A stretch of DNA of 60,221 bases from an uncultured Collinsella sp. GTDB lineage: Bacteria > Actinomycetota > Coriobacteriia > Coriobacteriales > Coriobacteriaceae. The translations under genes were made by a program, and so were the position numbers. The notes beneath the pieces are model-generated. The model ran no database searches. It was given only the letters and a program-made list of their open reading frames with translations, and was not told where the DNA came from. The DNA lies in NCBI GenBank assembly GCA_902464495.1, contig CABQJK010000010.1:1-60221 (forward strand), read 5' to 3'. This document shows positions 52,662 to 60,221 of this stretch, in pieces; the stretch's first letter is position 1, and each line of letters opens with the position of its first letter.

Positions 52662-52790
52662 TGAAGTATGGTGACGAAGGCGCAAGGCCGGGAGGGGTTA
52701 TCTAAGCCGACATCCCGCAGCCGCGAAGCGGCGAGGACGTCGGCGTGATAACCCCGCAGGCCTTGCGCCGACGGGAAGGAACCTACTTCA
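52662..52790. repeat. Large nested inverted repeat (~129 bp) at the 3' end of the usp gene
   Basis: Nested complementary segments: TGAAGTA/TACTTCA outermost, then GGCGCAAGGCC/GGCCTTGCGCC (52679-52689 and 52759-52769), GGGGTTAT/ATAACCCC, GCCGAC/GTCGGC, and an inner GCCGC/GCGGC. The outer right arm reaches into the last codons of the usp gene. It could act as its terminator or be a mobile palindrome. Confidence 0.7.
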
Positions 52791-53220
52791 CGACCAAAAT
52801 GTCGCAGTCGGTGTTGCGCAGCAGGAACGTCGAAATCGAACCCAGGAGCGCATACTTGATCGAGGACAGGCCGCGGGCGCCGCAGAGCACCAAGTCGGGC
52901 TTGACCACGTCGAGCATCTCGTCCTTGAGCGTCTCGCGAATGCGGCCGGCGCGAATCATGACCTCGACCTCGGGAATATCGGGATTGGCCTTGGCCTCTT
53001 CGAGCTGCTTGGCGATGGAGTTCTTAAATGCCTCCTCTAGGCCGTTGACCAGATCGACCGGATAGGAACCGGCGCTCTCGAGCGCCGTGGAATCGATAAC
53101 GTGGCCGATAATCAGCTTGGCACCGTTGTTCGCGGCGACCTTGATGGCGCGTGCGAGCACAAAATCCTGCTGCTCAGTACCGTCGAGTGAAACAAATACC
53201 TTGGTGTAGCCCTCGTTCAT
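52783..53220 (-). CDS. Universal stress protein (UspA family)
   Basis: A 145-aa single-domain Usp. The first strand and loop (VFVSLDGTEQQDFVLARAIK) are typical. The ATP-binding signature G-x2-G-x9-G-S is present as GARGLSSIKYALLGS near residues 113-127, followed by DCDILVVK at the end. Members bind ATP and support survival under stress. ATG 53220 follows GGAGGAAACC. It is a single gene, and its stop codon lies within a large palindrome. Confidence 0.92.
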   Translation of the reverse strand: MNEGYTKVFVSLDGTEQQDFVLARAIKVAANNGAKLIIGHVIDSTALESAGSYPVDLVNGLEEAFKNSIAKQLEEAKANPDIPEVEVMIRAGRIRETLKDEMLDVVKPDLVLCGARGLSSIKYALLGSISTFLLRNTDCDILVVK

Positions 53221-53469
53221 GGTTTCCTCCTTGGTCTATCGCACGGGCGCGGGGCTCGTGCATCGGGCGGGCGCGGGCGCGTTGGCCGCCGGACACTTTA
53301 TCTTGTTGCAGTTATACCCAAGGATTTGGGTTTGACCGCTCGCAATTCTGTGAACGGGCGAGTTTTTTGGTAAGGGTAGGCGCGGTCGTGCCGCTAACGG
53401 TTGATAATGGGACATCGCCCGCATCGTCCGCAGAACATCTACCGGCGGGTGTCTAACGAGGGGGTCCCT

Positions 53470-54450
53470 TTGGATATTATCGAGCTTCTAAAATCTGCCT
53501 TCATGGGCCTGGTCGAGGGCATCACCGAATGGCTGCCCGTCTCGTCGACGGGTCACATGATCTTGGTGGACGAGTTCGTCAAGATGAACGTGAGCGAGAC
53601 GTTCTGGAATATGTTCCTGGTCGTGATTCAGCTCGGCGCCATTCTGGCCGTCTGCGTGCTGTTCTTCCATGAGCTCAATCCGTTCTCGCCGAGCAAGGGC
53701 AAGGTAGGCCGTCGCGACACGTGGGTGCTGTGGGGCAAGATTGTGCTCGGCTGTATTCCCGCCGCGGCGATCGGCCTGCCGCTCAACGACTGGATGGAGG
53801 AGCATTTCTACAACGCCCCCGTCGTGGCGCTGGCGCTCATCGTGTACGGCGTGCTGTTTATCGTGATCGAGAATTGGCGTGCCAGCAAGCGCGAGGAAAT
53901 GGCCGTCGCAGGCTCGTTTGGTTCGCGCGCCGTGGTGGCGGGCGGACGTCCCGCCGGTGCGCACTTTGCGGCGCCTGCTGCGGCCGTTGTCGAGGATGAG
54001 GACGATGACGAGGACCTGGACTTTGGCTCCATCACCACGCTCGAGGACCTGAGCTGGAAGACGGCGCTGGGCATCGGCTGCTTCCAGGTGCTTTCGCTGG
54101 TGCCGGGTACATCCCGCTCCGGTTCCACCATCATCGGCGGCCTGCTTTTGGGCTGCACGCGTTCGGTGGCGTCCAAGTTCACGTTCTTCCTGGCCATTCC
54201 CGTCATGTTTGGCGCGAGTGCGCTCAAGCTGGTCAAGTACTTCATTAAGGGCGGTACCTTCGGCGCCAACGAGATCGCCATCTTGGGTGTGGGCTGCGTC
54301 GTGGCCTTTGTGGTTTCGCTCATCGCCATCAAGTGGCTCATGGGCTTCGTCCGTCGTCACGACTTCAAGTGCTTCGGCGTCTACCGCATCATCCTGGGCA
54401 TCGTGGTGCTCGCATACTTCTTTGTCCTGGAGCCCGTGCTCGGCCTGTAA
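53470..54450 (+). CDS. uppP: Undecaprenyl-diphosphatase (bacitracin resistance protein)
   Basis: A 326-aa integral membrane phosphatase that recycles the undecaprenyl carrier for cell-wall synthesis. The conserved motifs are GLVEGITEWLPVSSTGH (about 13-29) and VPGTSRSGSTIIGG near 215. Six or more hydrophobic helices are visible. Between them at about 138-195 is an unusual soluble insert, Ala/Gly-rich and then very acidic (VEDEDDDEDLDFG), not found in typical UppP. TTG 53470 is preferred: GAGGGG lies 6 bp upstream and the protein then begins MDIIELLK. Confidence 0.93.
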   Translation: MDIIELLKSAFMGLVEGITEWLPVSSTGHMILVDEFVKMNVSETFWNMFLVVIQLGAILAVCVLFFHELNPFSPSKGKVGRRDTWVLWGKIVLGCIPAAAIGLPLNDWMEEHFYNAPVVALALIVYGVLFIVIENWRASKREEMAVAGSFGSRAVVAGGRPAGAHFAAPAAAVVEDEDDDEDLDFGSITTLEDLSWKTALGIGCFQVLSLVPGTSRSGSTIIGGLLLGCTRSVASKFTFFLAIPVMFGASALKLVKYFIKGGTFGANEIAILGVGCVVAFVVSLIAIKWLMGFVRRHDFKCFGVYRIILGIVVLAYFFVLEPVLGL

Positions 54451-54494
54451 CTTGGTTGACGCTGCGCGGCGGCCAGAGCGACAACTTGTCATTC

Positions 54495-54538
54495 AAAGAG
54501 GGTGGCATGACCAAAAGGTCTATGCCGCCCTCTTTTTT
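54495..54538 (+). terminator. Terminator of uppP
   Basis: AAAGAGGGTGGCATGACC pairs with GGTCTATGCCGCCCTCTTTT (one bulge) around AAAA, and the T-run follows. A decayed relative (GGCATGACC...GGTCTATGCC) is at 57619-57641. Confidence 0.9.
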
Positions 54539-54677
54539 GGGCGATGGGGCGGGCTTGACGGTGGTGCGCGGAGTCGTGGTGTGATTTGCGTCGGCGTCCG
54601 CGCGGCTCGGTATACTGGTACGGCTCAAACTATGGCGCCGCCCGCAGGCGCGCCGTCCGTCAGATGAGGAGTCGCCC

Positions 54678-57578
54678 ATGACCCAGCCCTTGCCCTGGGA
54701 AAAGAATACCGCCGCGCCCGTCCCGCCCGCGCCGGAGCCCGTGCCGCTCGATGCGTACACTGCTCCCGCCGCGCCGGAGCCCGAGCTCGTTCCGCTCGAT
54801 ATCTACGACGCCCCGGCTCCCGCGCCCAAGCCCGCCAAGCCGCTCGTCGACATCGATAGCCTCAATCCCGCCCAGCGCGAGGCGGTCCTGACCACCGAGG
54901 GCCCGCTGCTGGTCCTCGCCGGCGCCGGCTCGGGCAAGACCCGCGTCCTGACCTTCCGCATCGCCCATATGCTGGGCGACCTGGGCGTTAAGCCCTGGCA
55001 GGTCCTGGCCATCACGTTTACCAACAAGGCGGCTGCCGAGATGCGCGAGCGTCTGGCCGCACTCATCCCCAACGGCACCCGCGGCATGTGGGTGTGCACC
55101 TTCCACGCCATGTGCGTGCGCATGCTGCGTGAGGACGCCGACCTGCTGGGCTACACCGGCCAGTTCACCATCTACGATGACGACGACTCCAAGCGCATGG
55201 TGCGCGACATTATGCAGGCGCTTGGCATCGAGCAAAAGCAGTTCCCCATCAATATGATCCGCAGCAAGATCAGCTCGGCCAAAAACGCCATGATCGGGCC
55301 CGAGGACATGCTCAAATCCGCCGACAGTCCCAACGACAAAAAGGCCGCGCAGGTTTACTTGGAGTTGGAGCGCCGCCTGCGCGCCGCCAACGCCATGGAC
55401 TTCGACGACCTGCTCGTGCGCACGCTCGAGCTGCTGCGCACCCGCCCCGAGGTGCTCGACAAGTACCAGGAGCGCTTCCGCTACATTAGCGTCGACGAGT
55501 ATCAGGACACCAACCACGTCCAGTACGAGATCGCCAACCTGCTGGCCGCCAAGTACCAAAACCTCATGGTCGTGGGCGACGACGACCAGTCCATTTACAG
55601 CTGGCGCGGTGCCGACATCACCAACATTCTGGACTTCGAGAAGGACTTTAAAAACTGCAAGACCGTCAAACTGGAGCAGAACTACCGCTCCACGGGTCAT
55701 ATCCTGAGCGCCGCCAACGCCGTGGTGCGCCACAACTCGCAGCGCAAGGACAAACGCCTGTTTACGGCCGAGGGCGACGGCGAGAAGATCCAGGCCTTCC
55801 AGGCGAGCGATGAGCGCGACGAGGGTCGCTGGATTGCCGGCGAGATCGAGAAGCTGCATGCCAAGGGTATGAGCTACGACGATATCGCCGTGTTCTACCG
55901 CACCAACGCCCAGTCGCGTATCCTCGAAGATATGTTCCTGCGCGCGGGCGTGCCCTACAAGATCGTCGGCGGCACGCGATTCTTCGACCGTGCCGAGATC
56001 CGCGACGTCATGGCCTACCTCAAGATGATCGTGAACCCGGCCGACGAGATGAGCGTCAAGCGCGTCATCAATACGCCGCGCCGCGGCATCGGCTCCACCT
56101 CGATTCAAAAGATCGAGCAGCTGGCACGCGACAACCGCTGCTCGTTCTTCCAGGCCTGCGAGATCGCAACAGCCGAGACGGGCATGTTTAGTGCCAAGGT
56201 GCGCAACGGCCTGTCGAGTTTTGTGGCGCTGGTGCGCGAGGGCCGTCGCATGGACGGCGAGCTCAAGGATGTCGTCGAGATGATTGTCGACAAGACGGGC
56301 CTGCTGCAGGCGTTTCGCGCCGAGGGCACCATGGAGTCCGAGAGCCGCGCCGAGAACATCCAGGAATTCCTGGGCGTCGCCGCCGAATTTGAGGAGACGC
56401 ACGAGGATATCGAGGGTACGCTCGAGAGCTTGGAAGAGCTGCGCGCGGCCGGTGTTGCCGATGTGCCGGCCGGCGCCGAGTCCGAGCCCGTCGTGGTGAG
56501 TGCGCCCGCGCCCGAGCTGGGACCGTCCGCTCCGGCATCCTCGTTTGAGGCACTTGTCGGCGCTCGTGACGCCGCGGGCTCCAATCCGCTCGATAGTCTA
56601 GCCGCCCCGGCGCTCTCGCCGCAGGATGCCTTGGCCGCCGCCATCGCGGGCAACGCGTATGCCGCGCCGACGGGGCTGCCGGCCGGCGCCGTGCATGCCG
56701 ACGAGATCGAGCGCACTTATGGCCCGCTCACCTGCAAGGCGCTGCCGGCGCTCATGGAGTGGTTGGCCCTGCGCTCCGACTTGGATTCCCTAGCAGGCGA
56801 GACGCATGCCATCACCATGATGACCATCCACTCCGCCAAGGGCCTGGAGTTCCCGGCGGTCTTCGTTGCCGGCATGGAGGAGGGCATCTTCCCGCACGTG
56901 CACGACTTTGGCGGCAGCGACGATCCGGGCAAGCTCGAGGAGGAGCGTCGCCTGGCCTACGTCGCCATCACGCGCGCCCGCAAGCGCCTGTTCCTGACCT
57001 ATGCGGCGACTCGCCGTACCTACGGCTCGACCTCGGCCAACCCGCGCTCGCGCTTCCTCAACGAGATTCCGTTTGAGGATATCGAGTTTAGCGGTATCGG
57101 CTCTGCGGGTTTTGAGGGTACAGGCTGGGAGAAGCGCGGCGACCGTCACGGTACCTTTGGCTCGGGCATGGGCTCGGACATGTATGGTGGCAAGGTGTTT
57201 GGCTCGCGCACGCGCTCGACCGGCGGTTCTGGCTCGCGTGGCGGATCGAGCTTCGACGACTTCTTTGGCGGCAGCAGCTACGGCACCGAGCGTCATCGCG
57301 GGGTCTCGCCCGACGCCGGCCGTGTTGCCTCGACCTTTGGTTCGGGCGCGCCGCGAGCTAAAAAGCCGTCGTCCAAGGTGTCGCCGACGGTGGAGCGCAA
57401 GGTCGATCGCGCCAGCGCGTCGCAGGACTTTGCCGCGGGCGATACCGTGAGCCACAAGACCTTTGGCACCGGTACCGTGATCTCGGTCGCCGGAGACATG
57501 ATCGAGGTCCAGTTCGAAAAGACCGGCCAGACCAAAAAGCTTATGAAGGGCTTTGCGCCTATAGTGAAACTGACCTAG
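54678..57578 (+). CDS. pcrA: UvrD/PcrA-type ATP-dependent DNA helicase
   Basis: A 966-aa superfamily 1A helicase used in repair and replication. Motifs in order: LNPAQREAV, AGAGSGKTR (81-89), TFTNKAAAEMRER, DEYQDTNHVQYE, GDDDQSIYSWRGAD, LEQNYRST, then MTIHSAKGLEFPAVFVAGME and AITRARKRLFLTY. It is longer than usual PcrA (~750 aa). The extra length is a Pro/Ala-rich N-terminus (1-58), an Ala/Pro-rich insert in domain 2B (about 595-665) and a Gly/Ser/Arg-rich region before the C-terminal Tudor-like domain (DTVSHKTFGTGTVISVAGDM). The gene stands alone after the uppP terminator. Confidence 0.95.
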   Translation: MTQPLPWEKNTAAPVPPAPEPVPLDAYTAPAAPEPELVPLDIYDAPAPAPKPAKPLVDIDSLNPAQREAVLTTEGPLLVLAGAGSGKTRVLTFRIAHMLGDLGVKPWQVLAITFTNKAAAEMRERLAALIPNGTRGMWVCTFHAMCVRMLREDADLLGYTGQFTIYDDDDSKRMVRDIMQALGIEQKQFPINMIRSKISSAKNAMIGPEDMLKSADSPNDKKAAQVYLELERRLRAANAMDFDDLLVRTLELLRTRPEVLDKYQERFRYISVDEYQDTNHVQYEIANLLAAKYQNLMVVGDDDQSIYSWRGADITNILDFEKDFKNCKTVKLEQNYRSTGHILSAANAVVRHNSQRKDKRLFTAEGDGEKIQAFQASDERDEGRWIAGEIEKLHAKGMSYDDIAVFYRTNAQSRILEDMFLRAGVPYKIVGGTRFFDRAEIRDVMAYLKMIVNPADEMSVKRVINTPRRGIGSTSIQKIEQLARDNRCSFFQACEIATAETGMFSAKVRNGLSSFVALVREGRRMDGELKDVVEMIVDKTGLLQAFRAEGTMESESRAENIQEFLGVAAEFEETHEDIEGTLESLEELRAAGVADVPAGAESEPVVVSAPAPELGPSAPASSFEALVGARDAAGSNPLDSLAAPALSPQDALAAAIAGNAYAAPTGLPAGAVHADEIERTYGPLTCKALPALMEWLALRSDLDSLAGETHAITMMTIHSAKGLEFPAVFVAGMEEGIFPHVHDFGGSDDPGKLEEERRLAYVAITRARKRLFLTYAATRRTYGSTSANPRSRFLNEIPFEDIEFSGIGSAGFEGTGWEKRGDRHGTFGSGMGSDMYGGKVFGSRTRSTGGSGSRGGSSFDDFFGGSSYGTERHRGVSPDAGRVASTFGSGAPRAKKPSSKVSPTVERKVDRASASQDFAAGDTVSHKTFGTGTVISVAGDMIEVQFEKTGQTKKLMKGFAPIVKLT

Positions 57579-57739
57579 GCGGCTTTCCCAGGCACGGCAC
57601 CTCGGCCTTCAATCGTCGGGCATGACCTCAAGGTCTATGCCCTCCTCTTTCAGGCCGATCTGCCGCACCTGGAAAACCCGTACATCCGGCTAGGCGGGCG
57701 CGCCGGAGGCTTTGGTCGCCTGCTCGGGCAGTCCTGCGC

Positions 57740-57771
57740 AAGACGGAGGCCACATTAAGTGGCCTCCTTTG
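57740..57771 (+). terminator. Probable terminator of the UvrD/PcrA gene
   Basis: GGAGGCCAC pairs with GTGGCCTCC around ATTAA, followed by TTT. It lies about 165 bp after the stop codon. Confidence 0.7.
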
Positions 57772-57886
57772 CGTGCGGAACTCGCGATCGATGTTGCCCT
57801 ATACGCCCGCCCAGGTCCTTGGGTAACGTTGCTGGACGAACGTCGCTTTGCTCGTTCGCTTTTTGGTCTGGAGAGCAGGGTGGGCT

Positions 57887-57922
57887 GATAAATAGATAAA
57901 TAGATAAATAGATAAATAGATA
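57887..57922. repeat. 8-bp tandem repeat (GATAAATA)n
   Basis: Four and a half perfect copies of GATAAATA. Arrays like this can change length by slipped-strand mispairing. It lies between terminators of convergent genes, so any effect on expression is doubtful. Confidence 0.9.
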
Positions 57923-57928
57923 TGAGTA

Positions 57929-57962
57929 GGGGCTCTCCCGTACATGGACGGGGGAGCCCCTT
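57929..57962. terminator. Terminator hairpin of manA (minus strand)
   Basis: GGGGCTCTCCCG pairs with a CGGGGGAGCCCC segment around TACATGGA (one mismatch). It lies 26 bp past the manA stop; the T-run on the minus strand is weak. Confidence 0.65.
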
Positions 57963-57987
57963 GTTGCGTTTGGGTTGTTGGTGCGAC

Positions 57988-58920
57988 CTAGAGGTGGCTG
58001 ATGATCAGTTCCATCTTGCCTTCGAGGTCAATGGAGCTGACGGTGCTGGGTGCCAGCAGGTGGCTTCCCTTGTGGACGGGGTCGCCGCAGACGGTGCCTT
58101 CGCCGTCGATGACTGACAGACACATGAAGGGCCAGCGCTGGTCGAGGGTTTTGCTGCCGTCGACGCGCACGCGATCGACGGTGTAGCAGGGGTTGGACTC
58201 GAGCTCGGTTACGCCGTCGATCTCGGGCGCGGTCACGGTGCCATCGGTCGGGGCCTGAGCATCAAAATCGATGCAGTCGAGGCTCTGCTCAATGTGCAGG
58301 GGGCGCAGCTTGCCGTCGGTGCCGGGACGGTCGTAGTCGTACAGGCGATATGTCACATCGCTCGACTGCTGTGTCTCCAAAATGAGCGTGCCGGTCTTGA
58401 TGGCGTGCACGGTGCCGGAGTCAATCTGGAAAAAGTCGCCCTTGTGGATCGGCAGTACGTTGAGCATGTCGTCCCAGCGGCCGTCCTCGATCATCTGTGC
58501 GGCCTCGGCGCGGTCCTTGGCGCGCTGCCCGACGATGATCGTGGCGCCGGGCTCGCAGTCCAGCACATACCAGCACTCGGTCTTGCCCAGACTGCCGTTC
58601 TCATGCTCGGCAGCATACTCGTCGTTGGGATGAATCTGGATCGAAAGGTCGTCCTTGGCGTCCAGGATCTTAATGAGCAGCGGGAACTCCTCGCCCTTGC
58701 AGTTGCCAAAGAGTTCGCAGTGCTCGGCCCACAGCCATGACAGCGTGTGACCGGCGTACGGGCCCTCAGCGATCTGGCAGTCGCCGTTGGGGTGTGCCGA
58801 GATAGCCCAGCACTCACCGATGGAACCCTCGGGAATGTCGTAACCAAATACGGTTTCGAGCTGGCGGCCGCCCCAGATCTTCTCGTGGAAAATCGGCGTC
58901 AGTTTAATCAAATCGGACAT
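57988..58920 (-). CDS. manA: Mannose-6-phosphate isomerase, class I
   Basis: A 310-aa cupin-fold isomerase interconverting mannose-6-phosphate and fructose-6-phosphate. The start LTPIFHEKIWGGRQLETVFG is the family N-terminus. Zinc-ligand segments are IQIHPNDEYAAEHENG near residue 90 and IDSGTVHAIKTGTLILETQQ near 170, followed by YRLYDYDR. The length matches the short Gram-positive form. ATG 58920 is preferred to 58926 because the GGGGGT ribosome binding site is then at correct spacing. The GntR regulator gene lies 72 bp upstream on the same strand. Confidence 0.93.
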   Translation of the reverse strand: MSDLIKLTPIFHEKIWGGRQLETVFGYDIPEGSIGECWAISAHPNGDCQIAEGPYAGHTLSWLWAEHCELFGNCKGEEFPLLIKILDAKDDLSIQIHPNDEYAAEHENGSLGKTECWYVLDCEPGATIIVGQRAKDRAEAAQMIEDGRWDDMLNVLPIHKGDFFQIDSGTVHAIKTGTLILETQQSSDVTYRLYDYDRPGTDGKLRPLHIEQSLDCIDFDAQAPTDGTVTAPEIDGVTELESNPCYTVDRVRVDGSKTLDQRWPFMCLSVIDGEGTVCGDPVHKGSHLLAPSTVSSIDLEGKMELIISHL

Positions 58921-58992
58921 GTTCATACCCCCATGGTGTTGTGCGGGTGCCGCGTAAGACAGCTCAAAACGAGCACCCACCGGATTACAAAA

Positions 58993-59712
58993 CTAGGCCA
59001 ACGTTACGTTGTGCAGCTCAAAGCGGTCGCCGACGTTGCGCGAAATCGAGTACTCAAAGGCGTTGCCGCCATCCAAAAAGCCAATCTGGTTGAGTTCGAG
59101 CAGGGGAGCGCCGGGTTTGGTGCCCAGACGCTCGGCCTCTTCCTCGGTTGCCGCCACGGCGCGGATGGTGCGGTGGAAGCTCGAAATCTTCAGCCCGCAT
59201 TGCTCGCGGATAAAGCTATAGACCGATCCGTATAGGTCCTTCTTTTTAAGGCCCGGTATCAGCTCGAGAGGCATGTAGGTGTACTCGATGACGATGGGCT
59301 TCTCGTCGACCTGGCGCACGCGCACGATGTGATAGGCAAAGTCGTCCTCGGCAATTCCCAGCTGAGTTGCGACGTCCGCTGGTGGATTGACAATCGAGAA
59401 ATCGTAGACCACCGAGGTCACCTTCTCCCCGCGGTGCTCATACGAAAAGCCCTGGGCGCGGTCGTTTTTGCCCTGGAAAAACGCCTGGTCGGGAAGACCC
59501 GCCGTGTCCTTAACGTAGGTGCCCGACCCGCGACGGCTGGTAACAAGACCCTCCTCGGTGATCTGCTCGATCGCGCGCTTGACGGTGATCTTGGAAACGC
59601 TATAGAGCTCGCAGAACTCAACGACGGTGGGTAGCTTGTCGCCCGGTTTAAGAGCGCCGTCCTCGATGCTTCGACGGATATCTGCAGCTATCGCCTCGTA
59701 TTTGGGAATCAT
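58993..59712 (-). CDS. GntR/HutC-family transcriptional regulator
   Basis: A 239-aa regulator. The N-terminal winged helix (MIPKYEAIAADIRRSIEDGA; KITVKRAIEQITEEGLVTSR; RGSGTYV) binds DNA, and the C-terminal UTRA domain (from about residue 90, with YHIVRVRQVDEKPIVIEYTY, LELNQIGF and FEYSISRNVGDRFEL) binds a small sugar-phosphate-like effector. Its position between manA and a ROK kinase suggests control of hexose or amino-sugar use. ATG 59712 follows AAAGGAGG. Confidence 0.92.
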   Translation of the reverse strand: MIPKYEAIAADIRRSIEDGALKPGDKLPTVVEFCELYSVSKITVKRAIEQITEEGLVTSRRGSGTYVKDTAGLPDQAFFQGKNDRAQGFSYEHRGEKVTSVVYDFSIVNPPADVATQLGIAEDDFAYHIVRVRQVDEKPIVIEYTYMPLELIPGLKKKDLYGSVYSFIREQCGLKISSFHRTIRAVAATEEEAERLGTKPGAPLLELNQIGFLDGGNAFEYSISRNVGDRFELHNVTLA

Positions 59713-59777
59713 GGAACCTCCTTTCCGGCTTGATTGAGTACAGAAGAAAGTATAGTCAACACCTAAGCATCCCTATT

Positions 59778-59844
59778 GCGTTTTTGAAAAGTTCGAGAAA
59801 GGTTTAATTAAAAAACGCTTCTCTTTAAAAACTAGAGCGCTCTA
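59778..59844. promoter_or_regulatory. Candidate operators between gntR and the ROK kinase gene
   Basis: Two inverted repeats lie in the 340-bp divergent spacer (59713-60052): GCGTTTTT (59778-59785) with AAAAACGC (59811-59818), and the 12-bp perfect palindrome TAGAGCGCTCTA (59833-59844). Either could bind the GntR protein and control both directions. Nothing else is visible in the spacer. Confidence 0.45.
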
Positions 59845-60052
59845 AATGAATATGCACTCGAATAATGTGGTATTGAGCAAATTGATTGGCTCGAGGACGA
59901 GGCTGGGCTGTTTTGCCGCCCAGCGAACCGAATCTCATGCTTTGAGTTTCCCCAGATAAAACCTGCCAAAACAAACCTGTCCCTTTTTGGCTGGTTTTTG
60001 CCTTGGGAGCGGTACCATACAGGCAATGTTTAAACGAGAAAGGCGGGCTCCC

Positions 60053-60221
60053 ATGGAACCTAAGCAATATTACATCGGCATCGACGTCGGCGGCACTTCG
60101 GTTAAGGAGGGCCTGTTCGACGAGGACGGTAACCTGCTGGCCAAGGCCAGCGTGCCCACGCCGCCTATCGTTGACGCCGCGGGCTTTGCCGCGGTGACCG
60201 AGGCTATCGACCAGGTGGTCG
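60053..60221 (+). CDS. ROK-family sugar kinase / glucokinase, N-terminal part (partial)
   Basis: The first 56 codons of a ROK-family protein; the gene runs off the window. The phosphate-1 motif YYIGIDVGGTSVKEGLFDED at about 6-25 is characteristic of ROK kinases, which phosphorylate glucose, N-acetylmannosamine and similar sugars. ATG 60053 follows a GAGAAAGGCGGG region. It is divergent from the gntR-manA unit and probably shares its regulator. Confidence 0.9.
   Translation, partial: MEPKQYYIGIDVGGTSVKEGLFDEDGNLLAKASVPTPPIVDAAGFAAVTEAIDQVV

Larger units (their letters stand above)
57579..57987. other. Gene-free spacer between convergent genes
   Basis: 409 bp without a gene. It holds a decayed copy of the uppP terminator stem (57619-57641), the helicase terminator, an 8-bp tandem repeat and the manA terminator. 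Confidence 0.6.

Overview
The window looks like a chromosomal segment of a high-GC Gram-positive gut actinobacterium of the Coriobacteriia, most likely Collinsella. The reasons are the GC-rich codon usage, the gene order mazG - eno - divIC/ftsL-like - ppx/gppA, a sortase-anchored (MPATG) surface protein, and core proteins typical of that class. This is an inference from sequence character; no database was searched.

Layout. 1-10 kb is mostly core: the end of a MazG-type pyrophosphatase gene, an AAA/DUF4143 ATPase inserted before enolase, a septum-formation protein, Ppx/GppA phosphatase, a block of short repeats, tRNA-Leu(UAA), a small PTS IIB protein with a VOC protein, a two-component system and a DUF4342 protein. 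About 10.4-36.9 kb is accessory and defence-like. It holds a metallophosphoesterase, a ~184-bp palindromic element, an AbiE-type toxin-antitoxin pair, a methylase-like/target-recognition protein without visible catalytic motifs, an operon with an orphan VirD4/TraG ATPase and a ClpP-like protease, a deleted IS21 remnant, an AT-richer three-gene restriction-modification operon (two m5C methyltransferases and a large nuclease-methyltransferase), a lipoprotein with a broken partial duplicate, a large zinc-finger protein, and the most interesting unit: a 1310-aa SF2 helicase with a nuclease-like C-terminus overlapping a 631-aa protein that looks Argonaute/PIWI-like. Small acidic proteins flank this pair.

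37-43.4 kb holds a 1115-aa coiled-coil/CAP-domain cell-wall protein, small membrane or zinc-ribbon proteins and three consecutive metallophosphoesterases. 43.4-60.2 kb returns to core genes: glutamyl-Q tRNA(Asp) synthetase, a DUF2207 membrane protein, GNAT acetyltransferase, purH, a Bce-like two-component system, a universal stress protein, undecaprenyl-diphosphatase, a UvrD/PcrA helicase, and a carbohydrate module (mannose-6-phosphate isomerase, GntR regulator, start of a ROK kinase).

Working together: the 10-37 kb block reads as a defence island in which AbiE, the R-M operon and the helicase-nuclease/PIWI-like pair could all act against phage or plasmids. The VirD4-ClpP operon could be a conjugative-element remnant or a separate conflict system. 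Several families of short palindromic or tandem repeats sit in the intergenic regions.
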